Source: Excoecaria cochinchinensis
Lineage: Eukaryota > Streptophyta > Magnoliopsida > Malpighiales > Euphorbiaceae
Length of the DNA: 64,000 nucleotides
Direction: 5' to 3'
NCBI GenBank assembly: GCA_947683425.1
Contig: CANTUQ010000008.1
Location: forward strand, 2,620,501-2,684,500
The position numbers and the translations under genes were made by a program. Below the pieces are notes generated by a model. The model was given only the letters and a program-made list of their open reading frames with translations. It was not told the DNA's origin and searched no databases. This document shows, piece by piece, positions 1 to 11,252 of this stretch (its first letter is position 1; every line of letters begins with the position of its first letter).

Positions 1-157
1 GGATAGGTAAATTTGTTGTTTTATGGAGTCAAATTCCTACTTTTTATGGAGAGGGAGCTTAAGTTCCGATTTCTTGCGGTGAGTTGTTGGTTTATTTGTA
101 GCGGGTGAGCAATTTAGCTTCCGAGCATTTGGTGTATCACAGTGATTGACTGCAACC

Positions 158-275
158 ATGGTGGCCGCCAAGAAGACTCATGAGAGTATCAACAACAGGC
201 TGGCTTTGGTTATGATGAATGGAAAGTACACATTGAGTTACAAGACTGTTCTCAAATCTCTTGCCATGTCTAAAG
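158..275 (+). pseudogene. RPL30: First-exon fragment of ribosomal protein eL30 (RPL30)
   Basis: About 39 residues beginning MVAAKKTHESINNRLALVM match the N-terminus of cytosolic 60S protein eL30, a component of the large ribosomal subunit. The conserved start is the ATG at 158 rather than the in-frame ATG at 146. The usual two residues after MVAAKKT are missing, and the normally basic KSGK stretch reads MNGK. Coding similarity ends after SKG at a clean GT donor (276-277), where the plant gene has an intron. The remaining roughly 70 residues are not found downstream; instead there are AT-rich sequence and a copia gag relic. The 157 bases upstream may be its 5' region. Most likely a truncated gene copy; a real gene with a very long intron is unlikely but not excluded. 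Confidence 0.8.
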
Positions 276-654
276 GTAATAAGTTTCATTTCCTACTAAT
301 ATTATATTCTGATTTCATTTTTTTTTAATTTTTTTTTTGTTGATTTGGCTACCGGGTTTGTTTGTTTCAATAGAATCAGGTCATCCATTTTGCTTTGGCA
401 TATTGGCTGGTGTTTGTAGATTCCCAATTCATGAATTAGTTATGTTTAGTTATTTGTCAACAGCTACCATTTAATTTCTATTCAAACTATCTTTTAGGTT
501 CAAGCTTTTTTTTTTGCTAAATTTGCAAGCTTTTGTCTTTCGGTTTGCTTGAAGTTCAATTATTTATCTTGGAAACTTCAGTTTGAAACTCTCTTTATTG
601 GGAATGATCTCCAAGGTTTTGTATCACTTGCAACAATTTTGCTCACACTCTTTG
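276..654. other. Non-coding stretch, probably eL30 intron remnant
   Basis: T-rich sequence directly after the eL30 splice donor, with long poly-T runs and no sustained reading frame. It has the composition of a plant intron. The next eL30 exon was not found. Similarity to copia gag starts around 655. Confidence 0.4.
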
Positions 655-1078
655 GGTTGGATAAGATAAAATGATCCTTAATGCTATAATTGGCTAAATC
701 ACTCCAACCTTAATTCCATTTATAGAAAATTCCAATACTCCAAGCCAAAACCTATGTCGCACCTTCAAAATAATGTATCAAGCACGTCAAAAACCAAATC
801 AAACAAATGACACAATAATTGAGTTTTTACATAAGGTGAAAGTAAGAGCCGATGAGTTAGCTCTTCTTGGATTTCCATTTAATAACAAAGATCTCACAGA
901 TAAAATCCTTGAAGCTCTTGGTGATGACTACAAGAAATTGGTATGGGTAGTGCAAGCAAGGGACACTAACATTTCATTTGAAGACTTACATGAAAAAACT
1001 CCTTAATTTTGAAGCATCTTTGGTCCGTCACAAACCGAAAACACCCTTTTCAATTATTGCTTTTGTATCTACTCGCAC
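655..1078 (+). pseudogene. Ty1/copia gag fragment (UBN2 type), split by a CACTA insertion
   Basis: Pieces of a copia gag lie in three frames. A segment around 672-715 reads like LNAII and TPTLIPFI, followed by a QAKTYVAPSK block (about 738-770). The longest frame (773-1006) carries a TIIEFLHKVKVRADELALLG block typical of the retrotransposon gag UBN2 domain, followed by LEALGDDYK and DLHEK. An extra A in the run near 990 shifts the frame; the similarity continues as LLNFEASLVRHKPKTP. The frame breaks at the CACTA start (1079) and resumes at 4406 for a few codons. There is no zinc knuckle or pol nearby. A dead fragment. Confidence 0.75.
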
Positions 1079-1099
1079 CACTACAAAAAAACAGGCAAT

Positions 1100-1315
1100 T
1101 AGCGACGGAAATTTCCGTCGCTAATTCTATAAAATCAGTCGCTAATGACTTTTAGCGACAAAACGACTAACAGTCGTTAATCCGGCCGTCGCAAGAAATT
1201 TTGCGACTAAAACACAAAACAGTCGCTAAAAATAGCGACGGCGAATTCCGTCGCTAAAAATAAAATATTCCGTCGCTAAATAACCCATTCCGTCGCTATT
1301 CCGTCGCAAAAACTA
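1100..1315. repeat. Left subterminal repeats of CACTA copy A
   Basis: At least ten copies of TAGCGAC or its complement GTCGCTA occur within about 215 bp, often paired head to head (for example TTAGCGACGG then CCGTCGCTAA near 1098-1124). In CACTA elements such motifs bind the TNPA-type transposase protein; the role is inferred from the family. Confidence 0.85.
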
Positions 1316-1323
1316 TTATTTTT

Positions 1324-1325
1324 AA

Positions 1326-1369
<44 letters not shown>
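1324..1369 (+). repeat. (ATT)n microsatellite
   Basis: An uninterrupted run of about 15 ATT/TTA units just inside the left subterminal repeats of CACTA copy A. Confidence 0.9.
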
Positions 1370-1370
<1 letters not shown>

Positions 1371-2204
1371 ATCAAAATTTTAATTTATATAAATAATAAT
1401 TATGCAATATTATTAATTTAAAAAATTTAATATCATAAAACTATATTAAATTATTCAATGCTTAAAAAACACTAATTTAAATAAAATTATGCTATTACAA
1501 AACTATTAATTTAAAAAATATAATATCATAAAATTACATTAAATTATACAATACTTAAAAGTCACTAATTCAAACTAAATAATACAATTAGAATCACAGC
1601 TAATAAGATTTTTCACAATATGCAAAAAAAAAAAGTTAAAACTTTATAATAACTTTCTAAACTTTATATCATTTATAACATGTTGTAACTAATATATAAT
1701 GCACATGCCTTTCGTGTTGTCATCTTTAGCAGCATTTCATCAAACTCCGATACCTACAAATTCCCAATAAAATTTTCAAATTATTAGATATCAATATGTA
1801 AGAAAATAATATATTAGAGAAAAATCAAGCAAGAGACAGTTGTTATGTTTTAAATGCAGGGGCAAATAATCTGGTAAACATCATTAGGGATTTGATTCCA
1901 ACGCATTAACAACACTATTTCATCCTTGCTATCTAAGTCAGGAGTCAGACAATATTTTGGTCATGAAGGTGCTATCAGTATATACAAAATCAAGGAATGA
2001 ACAGACCTTTCCGAAAACTAAAGGAACAAAGATGGTGAAAATTAGACTCCAAAATAGCTTTTCAGCTGGGACAGAAACCAAAACCATCAGCTAAAAGGAT
2101 TGAGGTCCAAAAGGGCACCTACAATATCAAAGCACTATACAGCATAATTCAATACCCAGGATGCAAAACAAGTCAAATTGCAAATGATTTCAAATAGAAA
2201 AATC

Positions 2205-2634
2205 ACTTAATGAAATTAATAGAATAAAGTCATGATTCAAATATGAGCTATTTATTCAAATGTTAGCCTCGAGACAGGGGCATTTCCTATATTAGCCTAT
2301 GTGTCCTTTTCTACTTACTGTTGCTTTCTCAAATTCAATAATGGCTACAAACAAAATGGGAGCAAAACACACAACTCCAATTTCAGATTCTTTTTTTCTT
2401 TAACAATAAAAATTCATTATTCCAATTAATTAAATTTGTGTAAAAATGAATAAAAATGCTCTCTATTAAATATTTAAAAATATTTCATATCCAATATTCA
2501 AATTCAAAATCACTAATTAAAATAAAGAACTCCGAATATTTTATCATGACTTTATTCTATTAATTTCATTAAGTGATTTTTTTTATTTTATTCAACCTTT
2601 AATTCTTAAATTTAATTAAACATTTGAATAAATA
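2205..2634. repeat. Inverted duplication inside CACTA copy A
   Basis: The segment about 2205-2262 (AAATCACTTAATGAAATTAA and onward through GAATAAAGTCATGA) recurs as its reverse complement at about 2543-2582. A second block (TATTTATTCAAATGTT) recurs in reverse at about 2613-2634, with unrelated AT-rich sequence between. It looks like an inverted duplication later split by small insertions. Confidence 0.7.
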
Positions 2635-2868
2635 GCTTAGTTGGATGAAAATCTATGCACTAAAAGTATTAGGGATGTAAGATTGACCACTCAGCTTGTA
2701 TGCTCAATGGGCGTGTGTATGTAAAAGATGGATGACAAACGCCAGCAAAGATTTATGCCATGTGATGGACTCCCAATGCAAACAAATCACTAGGTCAAAT
2801 GACAAGCAACAAACTCTAGATTTAACTTTATACATTTCATCTTGAGTTATCAAAGGCATATAGTACAG

Positions 2869-3021
2869 TTTGGCTTTGTTTAGAGGATTTTGAGTTTTAG
2901 TTGTCTTTTGAAACACAACAGGAGAAGGATAACACCAAAAACCCTCTGGAGTTACAGCAATTGGGACATTTCTAATCTTGGTTTGGCCCTGTTCTACTCT
3001 TGTAAGTCTAATTTCAGCCAT
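2869..3021 (-). pseudogene. Captured N-terminal fragment of a BTB/POZ-domain gene (At3g50780-like)
   Basis: On the minus strand the first 51 residues (MAEIRLTRVEQGQTK, then NVPIAVTPEGFWC and NPLNKAK) closely resemble the N-terminal leader of a plant BTB/POZ-domain protein family, the At3g50780/At1g63850 type, from memory. The BTB domain itself lies downstream in the intact protein and is absent. After NPLNKAK the frame continues for 54 residues to a stop (ORF 2704-3021) that do not look like the family. The fragment sits in the middle of CACTA copy A, so it was probably captured by transposition. There is no evidence that it is expressed. Confidence 0.6.
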
Positions 3022-3719
3022 GTTTAACGAGAATTTAAAGCATTATTGAAAACAACATATTGGCAACTAAACAAAACAGTAATTATATATTTTTCCAAAT
3101 ATCGTTAATATCTAAACAAAGATCAACTCCCCAAAAAACCCATTAATTGGCAACTAAACAAACATATTAAAACAATCAAACAAACACAAAAGTTGGAAAC
3201 TTTGAGACTCCTCAAAACATTGAAAACTCACCGAGGAATAAGTAATTCAGGAACCTCCTTGAAAATCCATCTCTCATCTCAAAGTTTTGAGGTGAAGGAG
3301 TGCTCAAAATCATTGAAGAAGAGCTATAATGTAGAGAATCAAGGGAACCACTTAACAAGGAGTTGCAGAGTAGAATAATGAGGGTGAAGTCCTTTTTTCA
3401 ACTGTAAAAGAAAACCCAAATTCTTTGAATTAAATCCCAAATTCTAACATGACTAGGAAAGTAATCAACCTTCAATTCAAACACAAAATTGAAAACACAA
3501 ACTAGATTAAAACTCACCTAATCTCTTAGCCTAAGAAAATTAAACTTAAAATCCTAAATCCCTAATTTGGATAAATCTGCCACTCTCTCAAATCTCCCAA
3601 AAATTTTAGATTAAAACTCACCTTATTGCTGCCGTTTGAAGAGAAGGATGCTGGTGGCATGACCGGTGGTCGACAGCGGCAGGAAAATGTTGGAATGGAG
3701 CTGCAAAACGGAGCAAAAT

Positions 3720-3975
3720 GCAATAAATGAAGGGAAGAGATGGGGTTGTCATCGCGTGCAAAGAGGAAGAGAATCAGAGAAAGGCCAGTGAGAGCTGCAG
3801 TGAAAGGAAAGGAGGGCGAAGATGGTGGAGAAGGCGAGGGGAGATGGCTGGAACGATGGCGAGGAAAGGAGAGAAGCGGGGGCGGCTGGAAAAAAAGGGA
3901 GATCGGGGCAGAGACCATGAAAGGGAAGAGAAGAAAAAGAAAAGAAAGAGAAAGAGAAAGAGAAAAATGAAAATA
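3720..3975. repeat. Purine-rich low-complexity tract
   Basis: A strand-biased G/A-rich block that ends in repeated GAAAGAGAAA units. It gives long overlapping open frames on both strands, with arginine/lysine-rich or phenylalanine/serine/proline-rich products. These frames are a composition effect, not genes. A CCAAAACGACGCAGTTTT motif follows at about 3982. Confidence 0.7.
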
Positions 3976-4024
3976 TAAAGGCCAAAACGACGCAGTTTTG
4001 GGCTAGGGTAGGGCAAATTTTTAA

Positions 4025-4400
4025 TAATTTAGCGACGACCAATTTAGTCGCTAAACCGTCGCAAAACAAGGTTTTCAAATTTAGCGACCAAACTTTTCGT
4101 CGCTATTCAATCGCTAAATTTTTAGCGACTCTTATGCAGTCGCAAAATTATGGATAAATTGAATAGTTTTTAGCGACAAACAAAACAGTCGCTAATTTAG
4201 TCGCAAAAAAATGGCGCCATCAATTAGCGCCAAAATTTAGCAACGGTTTATTTTTCCGTCGCTATTTAGTCGCTAAACACAACGCCAAATTGAAAATATG
4301 CATTTTACCGACGGATTCAAAAAATAGTCGCTAATCCGTCGCTAATTAGCGACTAAAAAATTCAGTCACTAATTTTAGTCGCTAATTCGCATTTTTTTTG
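4025..4400. repeat. Right subterminal repeats of CACTA copy A
   Basis: A dense array of TTTAGCGAC/GTCGCTAAA motifs in both orientations runs up to the right terminal repeat, mirroring the left end. Some units have drifted (TTAGCGCC, TAGCAACGG). Confidence 0.85.
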
Positions 4401-4405
4401 TAGTG

Positions 4406-4449
4406 CACCAACTCTATGGGTGGAGCTACGTATAACTGCACACCCTCAT

Positions 4450-4484
<35 letters not shown>

Positions 4485-4560
4485 CCCTTTCCAATTACTG
4501 CTCTTGTATCTACTCGCACCAACTCTATGGGCGGAGCCACGTATATCCACACCCTCATTT

Positions 4561-4591
<31 letters not shown>

Positions 4592-4600
4592 AATTACAAC
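4406..4600 (+). repeat. Tandem duplication of the copia-gag target with (TA)n; second copy is the empty site
   Basis: The sequence flanking CACTA copy A (1042-1078 plus 4406-4483) is repeated without the insertion at 4484-4590: the string CTCGCACCAACTCTATGGG is continuous there. Both copies end in CACCCTCATTTTTAATT followed by a (TA)n run (about 4459-4483 and 4569-4590). The duplication therefore predates the insertion, or only one copy was hit. Confidence 0.85.
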
Positions 4601-5483
4601 TCCCTAATTTATTTTAAGTGCTCCTTATCAAATTTTGATTGTCCTAAATAAAAATAAAAATTTATTTATAAGGGAGTATATTAAGTGTCAAAAATTTAGA
4701 ATACTCTTGACTAAATTAAAAGTAACAATGATAAAACCATTAAAATTTTTATAGAATAAATGATATGGCATGAAAGAATTTAAATTAGGGATTTAAGAGT
4801 AAATAAGGAGGGACTAAAATGGAAATTTGATAGAAGAAAATTTGCCTAATGGCCAAAACGGTGTCGTTTCAGCAATTTCACTTCTTATTCTTCGTTTCTT
4901 CTCTCATCTTATTTTTCCCCATTTTAGCCCCCATCATCTACATCTCTCTCTCTCTTCTGTTGCCACCATCACCATCTCTTCCATCAGTAGAGGCCGGTTC
5001 CCTCTTTTCTTCCTTTAACGTGCGATGGTAGCAACCATTTTTCTCCTCATTTTCCTGCATTTACACTTCGGTTGTAGCCTCATTGTCAAAGTCTCTTCCA
5101 TTAGCAGCTCTATTTTTCTCCACCGGGTTCCTCCTCTCTCTGGTCGATGATTGGAAGGGTGAGTATGAGTGATCGTAAACTTGAAATTTAGAGGGATTGA
5201 GAAGGGGGATAGATTTTGGGATTTAGGGATTTAAAATTTAAAGTTTAATTCCATTAATTGTTTATTTAAATTGCATTATTTTGTGGCATGAATTGTTAAT
5301 TGTGGAATTGTGGTATAAATATTTGATTGAATTAGCTAAGACTCACAATGTATGGATATAATCAAGTTGAAATTAGGAGAAGTCTGGTCTTCGTTTTTAT
5401 TTTTCTTTTCATTCTTATGGGTGCAGATTGAGTTCTGTTGCATTTCAAATTCATTAGATATGTTTTGGTTTTTTTATGATAAT
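4601..5483. other. Intergenic sequence with no gene recognised
   Basis: AT-rich sequence, then a pyrimidine-rich block (4860-5000) beginning with CCAAAACGGTGTCGTTTCAG. The two overlapping short open frames here (from 4827 and 4849) are phenylalanine/serine/leucine-rich composition effects. It may be an old promoter or 5' leader, but I see no coding match. Confidence 0.5.
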
Positions 5484-6010
5484 TGATAATACCTGAAATA
5501 TTATCTACTGGGGCTTAACCAAAGCCCAAAGACCCATTAAGAAAAGAAGCTCAGCACCTCTTAGGCCCAGCACTCTAAGGTGCGTAAAAAAGCAGACAGA
5601 CACGAAAACCAAAGGGATAAAGGCCTACTGGACGTTCGATTGGATTGACAAGGCACAACCTTTAATAATTCACTGACACACGCCTCTATCCCATCCTTCA
5701 CCTACTCTGCATCATGTCGCCATAACCTACTTTGACATTAGAATAGACTACTCAAGTGGATTCTACACCCATATAAATACCAGGTCATTTTATATCCAAG
5801 TAACACAATTCAATCAGAGAACTCTTTACAATTCATCTCTAAAAATATTACTGCCTTAAGCGTCAGAGTGCTAATGTTTGGCACAAGCCAGGCTTACTCT
5901 TTTGCAAGAATCAAGCCTATTTAAGTTCGATTGCTCGATACCTTGGCTCGATCGGTCCAAGCTCAACTATCATACCGACCTTACTTCATTATAATTTTTC
6001 TAAATTATTA
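5484..6010 (+). repeat. 5' LTR of the decayed element
   Basis: Starts TGATAATACC and ends near AAATTATTA, immediately before the primer-site-like TTTGGTGCTTTCG. CCATATAAATACC (about 5769) resembles a TATA box, which would put the transcription start near 5800. Confidence 0.8.
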
Positions 6011-8512
6011 TTTGGTGCTTTCGTTGAGAGGCCACGACAGGATTTAGAAGCTCTATGCAAGCTAAGTCAGAAAGGGACAATTCGTTTGACACGGATTAAA
6101 GTGGACCCATGTCCACAGATTGATGGGATGAGGCTCAAGGATCCCTCGCTATCGATGATCCATCTTGCGAACTCGATGAGAGATTTCTAGAATAGCCGGA
6201 CAATGCTCCGGTCACCATGAATGATACCAGAGTCATTCTTTAAGACTTTAGCAAGAATATCATGCAATCCATCCAGATGGCTCAACAATCTCGTGGCTTG
6301 AGGAAAAACCACAAGAAAGGTGTCAAAGAAAGGAAAGACGACCAAACCAGCAATAGTAGAAATGAGCACACCCATTAATGAGTGAGATGAAGCTCTGAAA
6401 TCCCTCGCTCATAGTTATTTTTGCATGCTCGAGGTGTTCATAGGATAGACGACACTCTCCTACCGCAAAAAACCCTGAGAGGAATCTTCGATGACTCTGT
6501 AAAAAACTATCACCAAACTTGCCCGGAAGAACGAGAATGGAGATATTCGCACGATAAGTGGACCTCTTAAAGAACTTTCCCTGCCACATTAGCAGAAGAA
6601 ACTCTAAATTAGCTCACTGCCTCCTTCAAGGATCAACCCCATCCTATGAACAAACTTGCAATGTCTTCACAACAAAGTTCATTCATAAGGAGGACAATTG
6701 GCTGCTCGTATCGCCTAGTTCGGAGACCTGACGGAAATCCTCGAAAGAAATATTTGAGATAATAGATTTTGGGTGTTAACAGAAATCCTTAACGAGCACC
6801 TTAAAATAAAACATGGAGGACAAATCTTTATCCAACTCCATTAGAGCCAAATTGTAGGTAAATATCACTGAATTGAGGGTTGGGATCGAGTATCTCCCTA
6901 TTTAATCTGCAGATGGCGTGAATGTGGATAGTCACTTACAGCCTCTACCCAACTTAGGAGAATGGTTATAATGCCAGACCGATTCGATGGGAAAGAAAGT
7001 TAGGGCCATGAAAACATACCGTCTTCAAATATCGCGACTATAATCTGACCAAGATCTACGCCTTACTCAGTCTTTCTAAATCCTCATCCATAAAGAACGA
7101 ATAGGCATCAAAATATGAAATAGTAAGCAAAGTAGTCGAATACATTCTAAAAGAAGTCATCCCTCTAAAAATCTAGTGCCAGAAAAAACCATGGTGAAAT
7201 CTCAGTTGTTCAAATTGAGAGCCGGGAAAAGGATCTGATCGGAGAGTATTCTGGGAATCCAACATTCCTCCCCAGGACCCCGACCTACCATTTTTTTTGC
7301 TAAGAGAGACGAAAGTATCCGTCTTTAAGTTGATAATGATCTCATCAGATCGTGAGACACTATTTGGTAGGGAAGGCACTTTAAGTCAATGCGAAAACCA
7401 CCTTATCCCATTTATTACTCAGAAAAAATCAACAGAGTGGGGAAAAGAGAAAAGTAAAAGTAAGACACTAAGCCCTCCATCCATCCCAAGTCAAAACAAA
7501 AAGGTCCAGAGCCTCGCACTATTGTGCTAACTGCTGGATGGGAACCTTGAGCGCAACTAGGGGTCGCCTACATGTGCAATTAAAAGAAATGGCCACAAGG
7601 AGCTTAGGTCTAGCTGAAGCATTAGCATAAACGGAGGCACCACTTTATTGACTCGATCAGGCGACTATCGCTAGTTCAGTTGTGGGAAAAAAGGAGACCC
7701 CCAATAGTGTCGTCCCCTCCTCCTACTTAAAAAGAAGAAACTAAAAGAGTAGAAGGAAGGACAAAAAGAAAATCTGCCTCTCGAATAATATGGAACCTGT
7801 TGAGCTACCAATGCACAGGTTCCATGAATGCCTCATAGAAGAGACACCAGAAAAGGCATGAATATCCACCGATTAGGGGAAACACTAGAGAAGGCCATAA
7901 AGTGGCTCCCTCTTCAGAACCAGTGATAAGAGAATATTATGAGGAAAGCCCACCTTCTCATAAATCTTCAAAAACCTTAGGTACACTTTGTTCAGTAAAG
8001 TCGACCAGAGCTCTTCTCATTCCAATCTAAAACGAAAATACTCACGCTCATTCCAAGTGAATACAAAACGAGTCATGCTCCATGTTGACGGAGAGCTTCA
8101 CAAGCAAAAGGCCTGGGTGAACCAGAAAACTAATCACATTCATAGTAGAACCAACCCTCCAACAACACAAGTTCAAAAAAGAGTGCTGACACTGAACAGC
8201 ACCACAAAAAATGATCGGTATGAACGATCTATACAAGACCATTTTAGAGCGGTCAATAAACCCCTGAATGATAGATATGAGTCCTCTTTAGAGTGGTTTG
8301 CAGACCCCTGAAAGACGAAAGTGTGGTAAAAAAGTATATATGACTTGAGATTTCCCAAGTTCCCCTCGCAAAACACAATTACTTATGACACTCGATCACG
8401 AGGAGTTTCCTTTAGAGTAGCCCACAGACTCCTGAAAGCCTTGAAAGTCCGATCGAAAAGGATTCACTTCGATCAAATATCTCTTGAAAGCTGAACCTAC
8501 TAAAATCCTTAA

Positions 8513-9230
8513 TGCTTTGTTTGGATGAGAGTAAATTGTATTTACTTTAATGAGGGGAAATGGGAGTAATGGAAATTTTATTTCCCCTACTTTCGATTTT
8601 CATTGTTTGGATAACCTAAAATCGGCACAGAGTAAATTGAATTTTCGTCCATTAGTTAGGTATTATTTTGACATTTATATCCTCATAATATAAAAATATA
8701 ATAATTAAATATAATTTTTCTCCTCTTGATAACTTTCCTCCATAACCATTTTTCCTTTCTCACTTCGTTGATGTCTTTTGCTCCATATTTCTTTCCTTTT
8801 AAATCAACGATTCATTTCTTAATATAGATCTAATTTGCCAATTCTGAGCCATCTAATTCTGAGCTATCGATCTTTTCTTTCAGATTTATCACCATGGCAG
8901 CTGCTAAATGAAAAATGCAGGAGGTGAGAAAATGCAGGAGATGAAGAAGAAAGAATGCAGGAGGTGAAGAAAGAATATGCAGGAAGGTTAATTTTGATAT
9001 TTCATACTATTATACCCATTTCTCCTTTCATTTCCCCTGCTTTCCTCCCAAATCGGACGGAAATCAAATGTTAGATACAGAGTAAATTTGGAAATTCCAT
9101 TTCCCTTACTTTCCATCCAAACTTGCTGCCACTTTGTAATCCAAACAATGGAAAGTAGAGTGACTCACGTTTACTTTCCCCTCAAATACTCCCAGTTCCC
9201 TTGATCCAAACAAGGGGTAAGGGAACTCTA
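8513..9230. mobile_element. MITE with TTTGTTTGGAT termini
   Basis: The left end reads TGCTTTGTTTGGATGAGAG and the right end CTTGATCCAAACAAGGGG, with matching inverted subterminal blocks (GGGAAATGGGAGTAATGG against CCCCTCAAATACTCCCAG). TCCTTAA occurs on both sides (about 8508 and 9234) and may be the target duplication or host context. The middle is AT-rich, with a purine-rich AGGAGGTGAAGAA-type repeat (8925-8985). Superfamily uncertain; PIF/Harbinger-like by terminal look. Confidence 0.6.
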
Positions 9231-10708
9231 AGGTCCTTAACATGATAAGCACTGTATTCCAACTAAAATGGTTAATGAGCATACAAACTGCAAATCATTC
9301 CCCAAGTGTTTGCAAAGTGAATTTGACTCGATCATCTGCATCACTTAACAAAATAATAGTTCATTAGATTTGAGGCAATTCCTTATTGGAAAACATTCAT
9401 TTCAGAGAAGTCGATAAACTCCTGAAAAATGAAATTAAAGACTAAGCCTACTTAAATACCATTCGAAACATTCGAATAAAGAAAAAGAGAAAGCAACAAA
9501 ACATCATATTCCGATTGAAATATCATAGAAACATACAAAGCATAGTTCACTCTTGAAAACTATTAAGTAGATAGACTTACTCGCCAAACTTGACGATTAT
9601 CCCAAGACGATTGGTGAAAGTTGCAATTAATCACTTAGGAAATCGTTAGTGTGACTACTTGTTATTAACTGATATTTGCCTTGATCACGATCATCCAATC
9701 AAGCTAGTCGTCTATTTGATTATTCCTAATTGAATTTTAGAAATCATTAAAAGATTATCTACTTCGATTGATGTTTGCGTTAATCATTTGATCAATCTTT
9801 GTTGGAAATAAAAGAAAAATGGGAAATGGAAGAAAAATTCCCATTCTATTGATCAAATTCAAGTGCACAAAGGGAAAAGATTACAATCCAAAGAATAACA
9901 CCTATTCAATTTTTAAAGGTGCATGACGTCCTCCGCCCAACTAAGTATAATGCTCCCAAGAACTTATAACGGTTCTTCCTATTTGAAAAAAGCTATCTGA
10001 ACAGGTTAAAATCAAAGGGATGTGGTGACAAGTAGACCAAGTATCTATGATTAATGCTAACTCCATCGCAAGCCCCACCTCATATAGTACAACTTTAATC
10101 CTCTTCCTCTCCTATTCCAATCAACTCGACATTTTTTCTTTGAAGCAAAAAAGGATAAAATGGAGAAGGAAGTACAAATTTGAGAGCAAAGAGCACCATG
10201 TTCTAGTCCATGTAAAACTTGACGTGAAGAAACCTTCTGATCAGGGGCCTATATTCCCCTCTGTCAAGGAAGTATAATTTCTTCATCTTCTTAAAATGGT
10301 GAAGTATCCGAAAAAAAAGGATTAAAAAATTCTGATATGTTTAAACAACTCCATGGTAAGAGCTTTCAAAGAAAAGTTGAAGGAAAAGAAATGGAGGCTT
10401 GGGATTTTGAAGAAAAATGGGAAACGAAGCCACCTATTTACAAATGGAGAAGCTTTTCATTAGCTAAGAAGCTGAAATGGCAGGATCACATGGCAACCTG
10501 CCATTAAAGCTTCTAGAAAGGCGATACATTATTAGCGCAAGAGATGAAGAGTCACCATAATGAGCATAATAAACAAATCATTGCCCATTAATGAGCAGAC
10601 TGAATCGAAAACTAATATAACATCATTAATTTAGTGAAACATCAGGATCAACACGAGAATATAGAGTCCAACCAAATTGCTACGCTGTTTCGATTTAATC
10701 GGACCATT

Positions 10709-10722
10709 CAGAGGGGGGTAAA
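10709..10722 (+). promoter_or_regulatory. Polypurine tract
   Basis: CAGAGGGGGGTAAA directly precedes the second LTR, in the position of the plus-strand primer for reverse transcription. Confidence 0.7.
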
Positions 10723-11236
10723 TGATAATACCCAAAATATTATCTACTGGGCCTTAACCAAGGCCCAAAGACCTACTAAGAAAAGAAGCTCAACGCCTCT
10801 TAGGCCCAGCACTCTAAGGTGCATAAATAAGTAAACAGACACAAAAACCAAACGGATAAGGGCCTACAAGACATCCGATTGGATTGATAAGGCACAACCT
10901 TCAATAATCCACTGACACATGCCTCCATCCCATCCTTTACTTGCTTTGCATCACATCGCTGCAATCTGCTTTGACACCAAAGTAGACCATACAAGTGGAT
11001 AGGTCATTTTATACCCAGGTAACACAATTTAATCAGAGAACTTTACTCTCTACACTTCATCTCTAAAAACATTACCGATTTAAGTTTCAGAGTGCTAATG
11101 CCTGTCATAAGCCAGGCTCACTCTTTTGCAGGAATCAAGCCTATTTAAGCCTGATTGCCTAATAACTTGGCTCTCGATCGACCCAAGCTCAACTGTCATA
11201 CCGACCTCACTCCTTTATAATTTCTCCGAAATTATT
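10723..11236 (+). repeat. 3' LTR of the decayed element
   Basis: A colinear copy of 5484-6010 with many substitutions and a deletion of about 15 bp just before the TATA-like region (after 10998). Its end abuts the PIF/Harbinger relic. Confidence 0.8.
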
Positions 11237-11252
11237 AAAGTAGTGGAAACAA

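Larger units (their letters stand above)
1079..4405. mobile_element. CACTA (En/Spm) non-autonomous element, copy A, complete
   Basis: The left end is CACTACAAAAAAAC and the right end TTTTTTTTGTAGTG, the terminal inverted repeats expected of CACTA elements. A 3-bp CAC target duplication flanks it (1076-1078 and 4406-4408), confirmed by an uninterrupted target copy nearby at 4484-4590. Both ends are lined with many direct and inverted copies of a TTAGCGAC(GG) motif, as expected for subterminal transposase-binding repeats. At 3327 bp it has no TNPD/TNPA-like transposase, so it depends on another element. It carries a BTB/POZ gene fragment (2869-3021, minus strand), making it a gene-capturing (Pack-type) CACTA. 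The interior is otherwise AT-rich. Confidence 0.9.
5484..11236 (+). mobile_element. Decayed LTR retrotransposon with both LTRs (probably Ty3/gypsy)
   Basis: Two direct repeats of about 520 bp (5484-6010 and 10723-11236) both start TGATAATACC and share ATTATCTACTGGG, GCCCAGCACTCTAAGGTGC and AAGCCAGGCT. Right after the first LTR is TTTGGTGCTTTCGTTGAGAG, a sequence I associate with primer sites of some plant gypsy elements. Just before the second LTR lies a purine tract (CAGAGGGGGGTAAA, 10709-10722). The internal 4.7 kb has only short frames; a gag-like stretch may begin near 6217, but there are many stops. The two LTRs differ substantially, so the insertion is old. No target duplication was recognised. 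A MITE lies at 8513-9230. Confidence 0.8.

Noticed and set aside
3562..4078. Overlapping open frames on both strands of 60-118 codons
   Set aside because: They come from a purine-rich/pyrimidine-rich tract; products are low-complexity and no domain is visible.
7988..8376. 107-codon frame in the decayed LTR element
   Set aside because: No recognisable gag or pol motif and overlapped by minus-strand frames; left within the element as decayed internal sequence.
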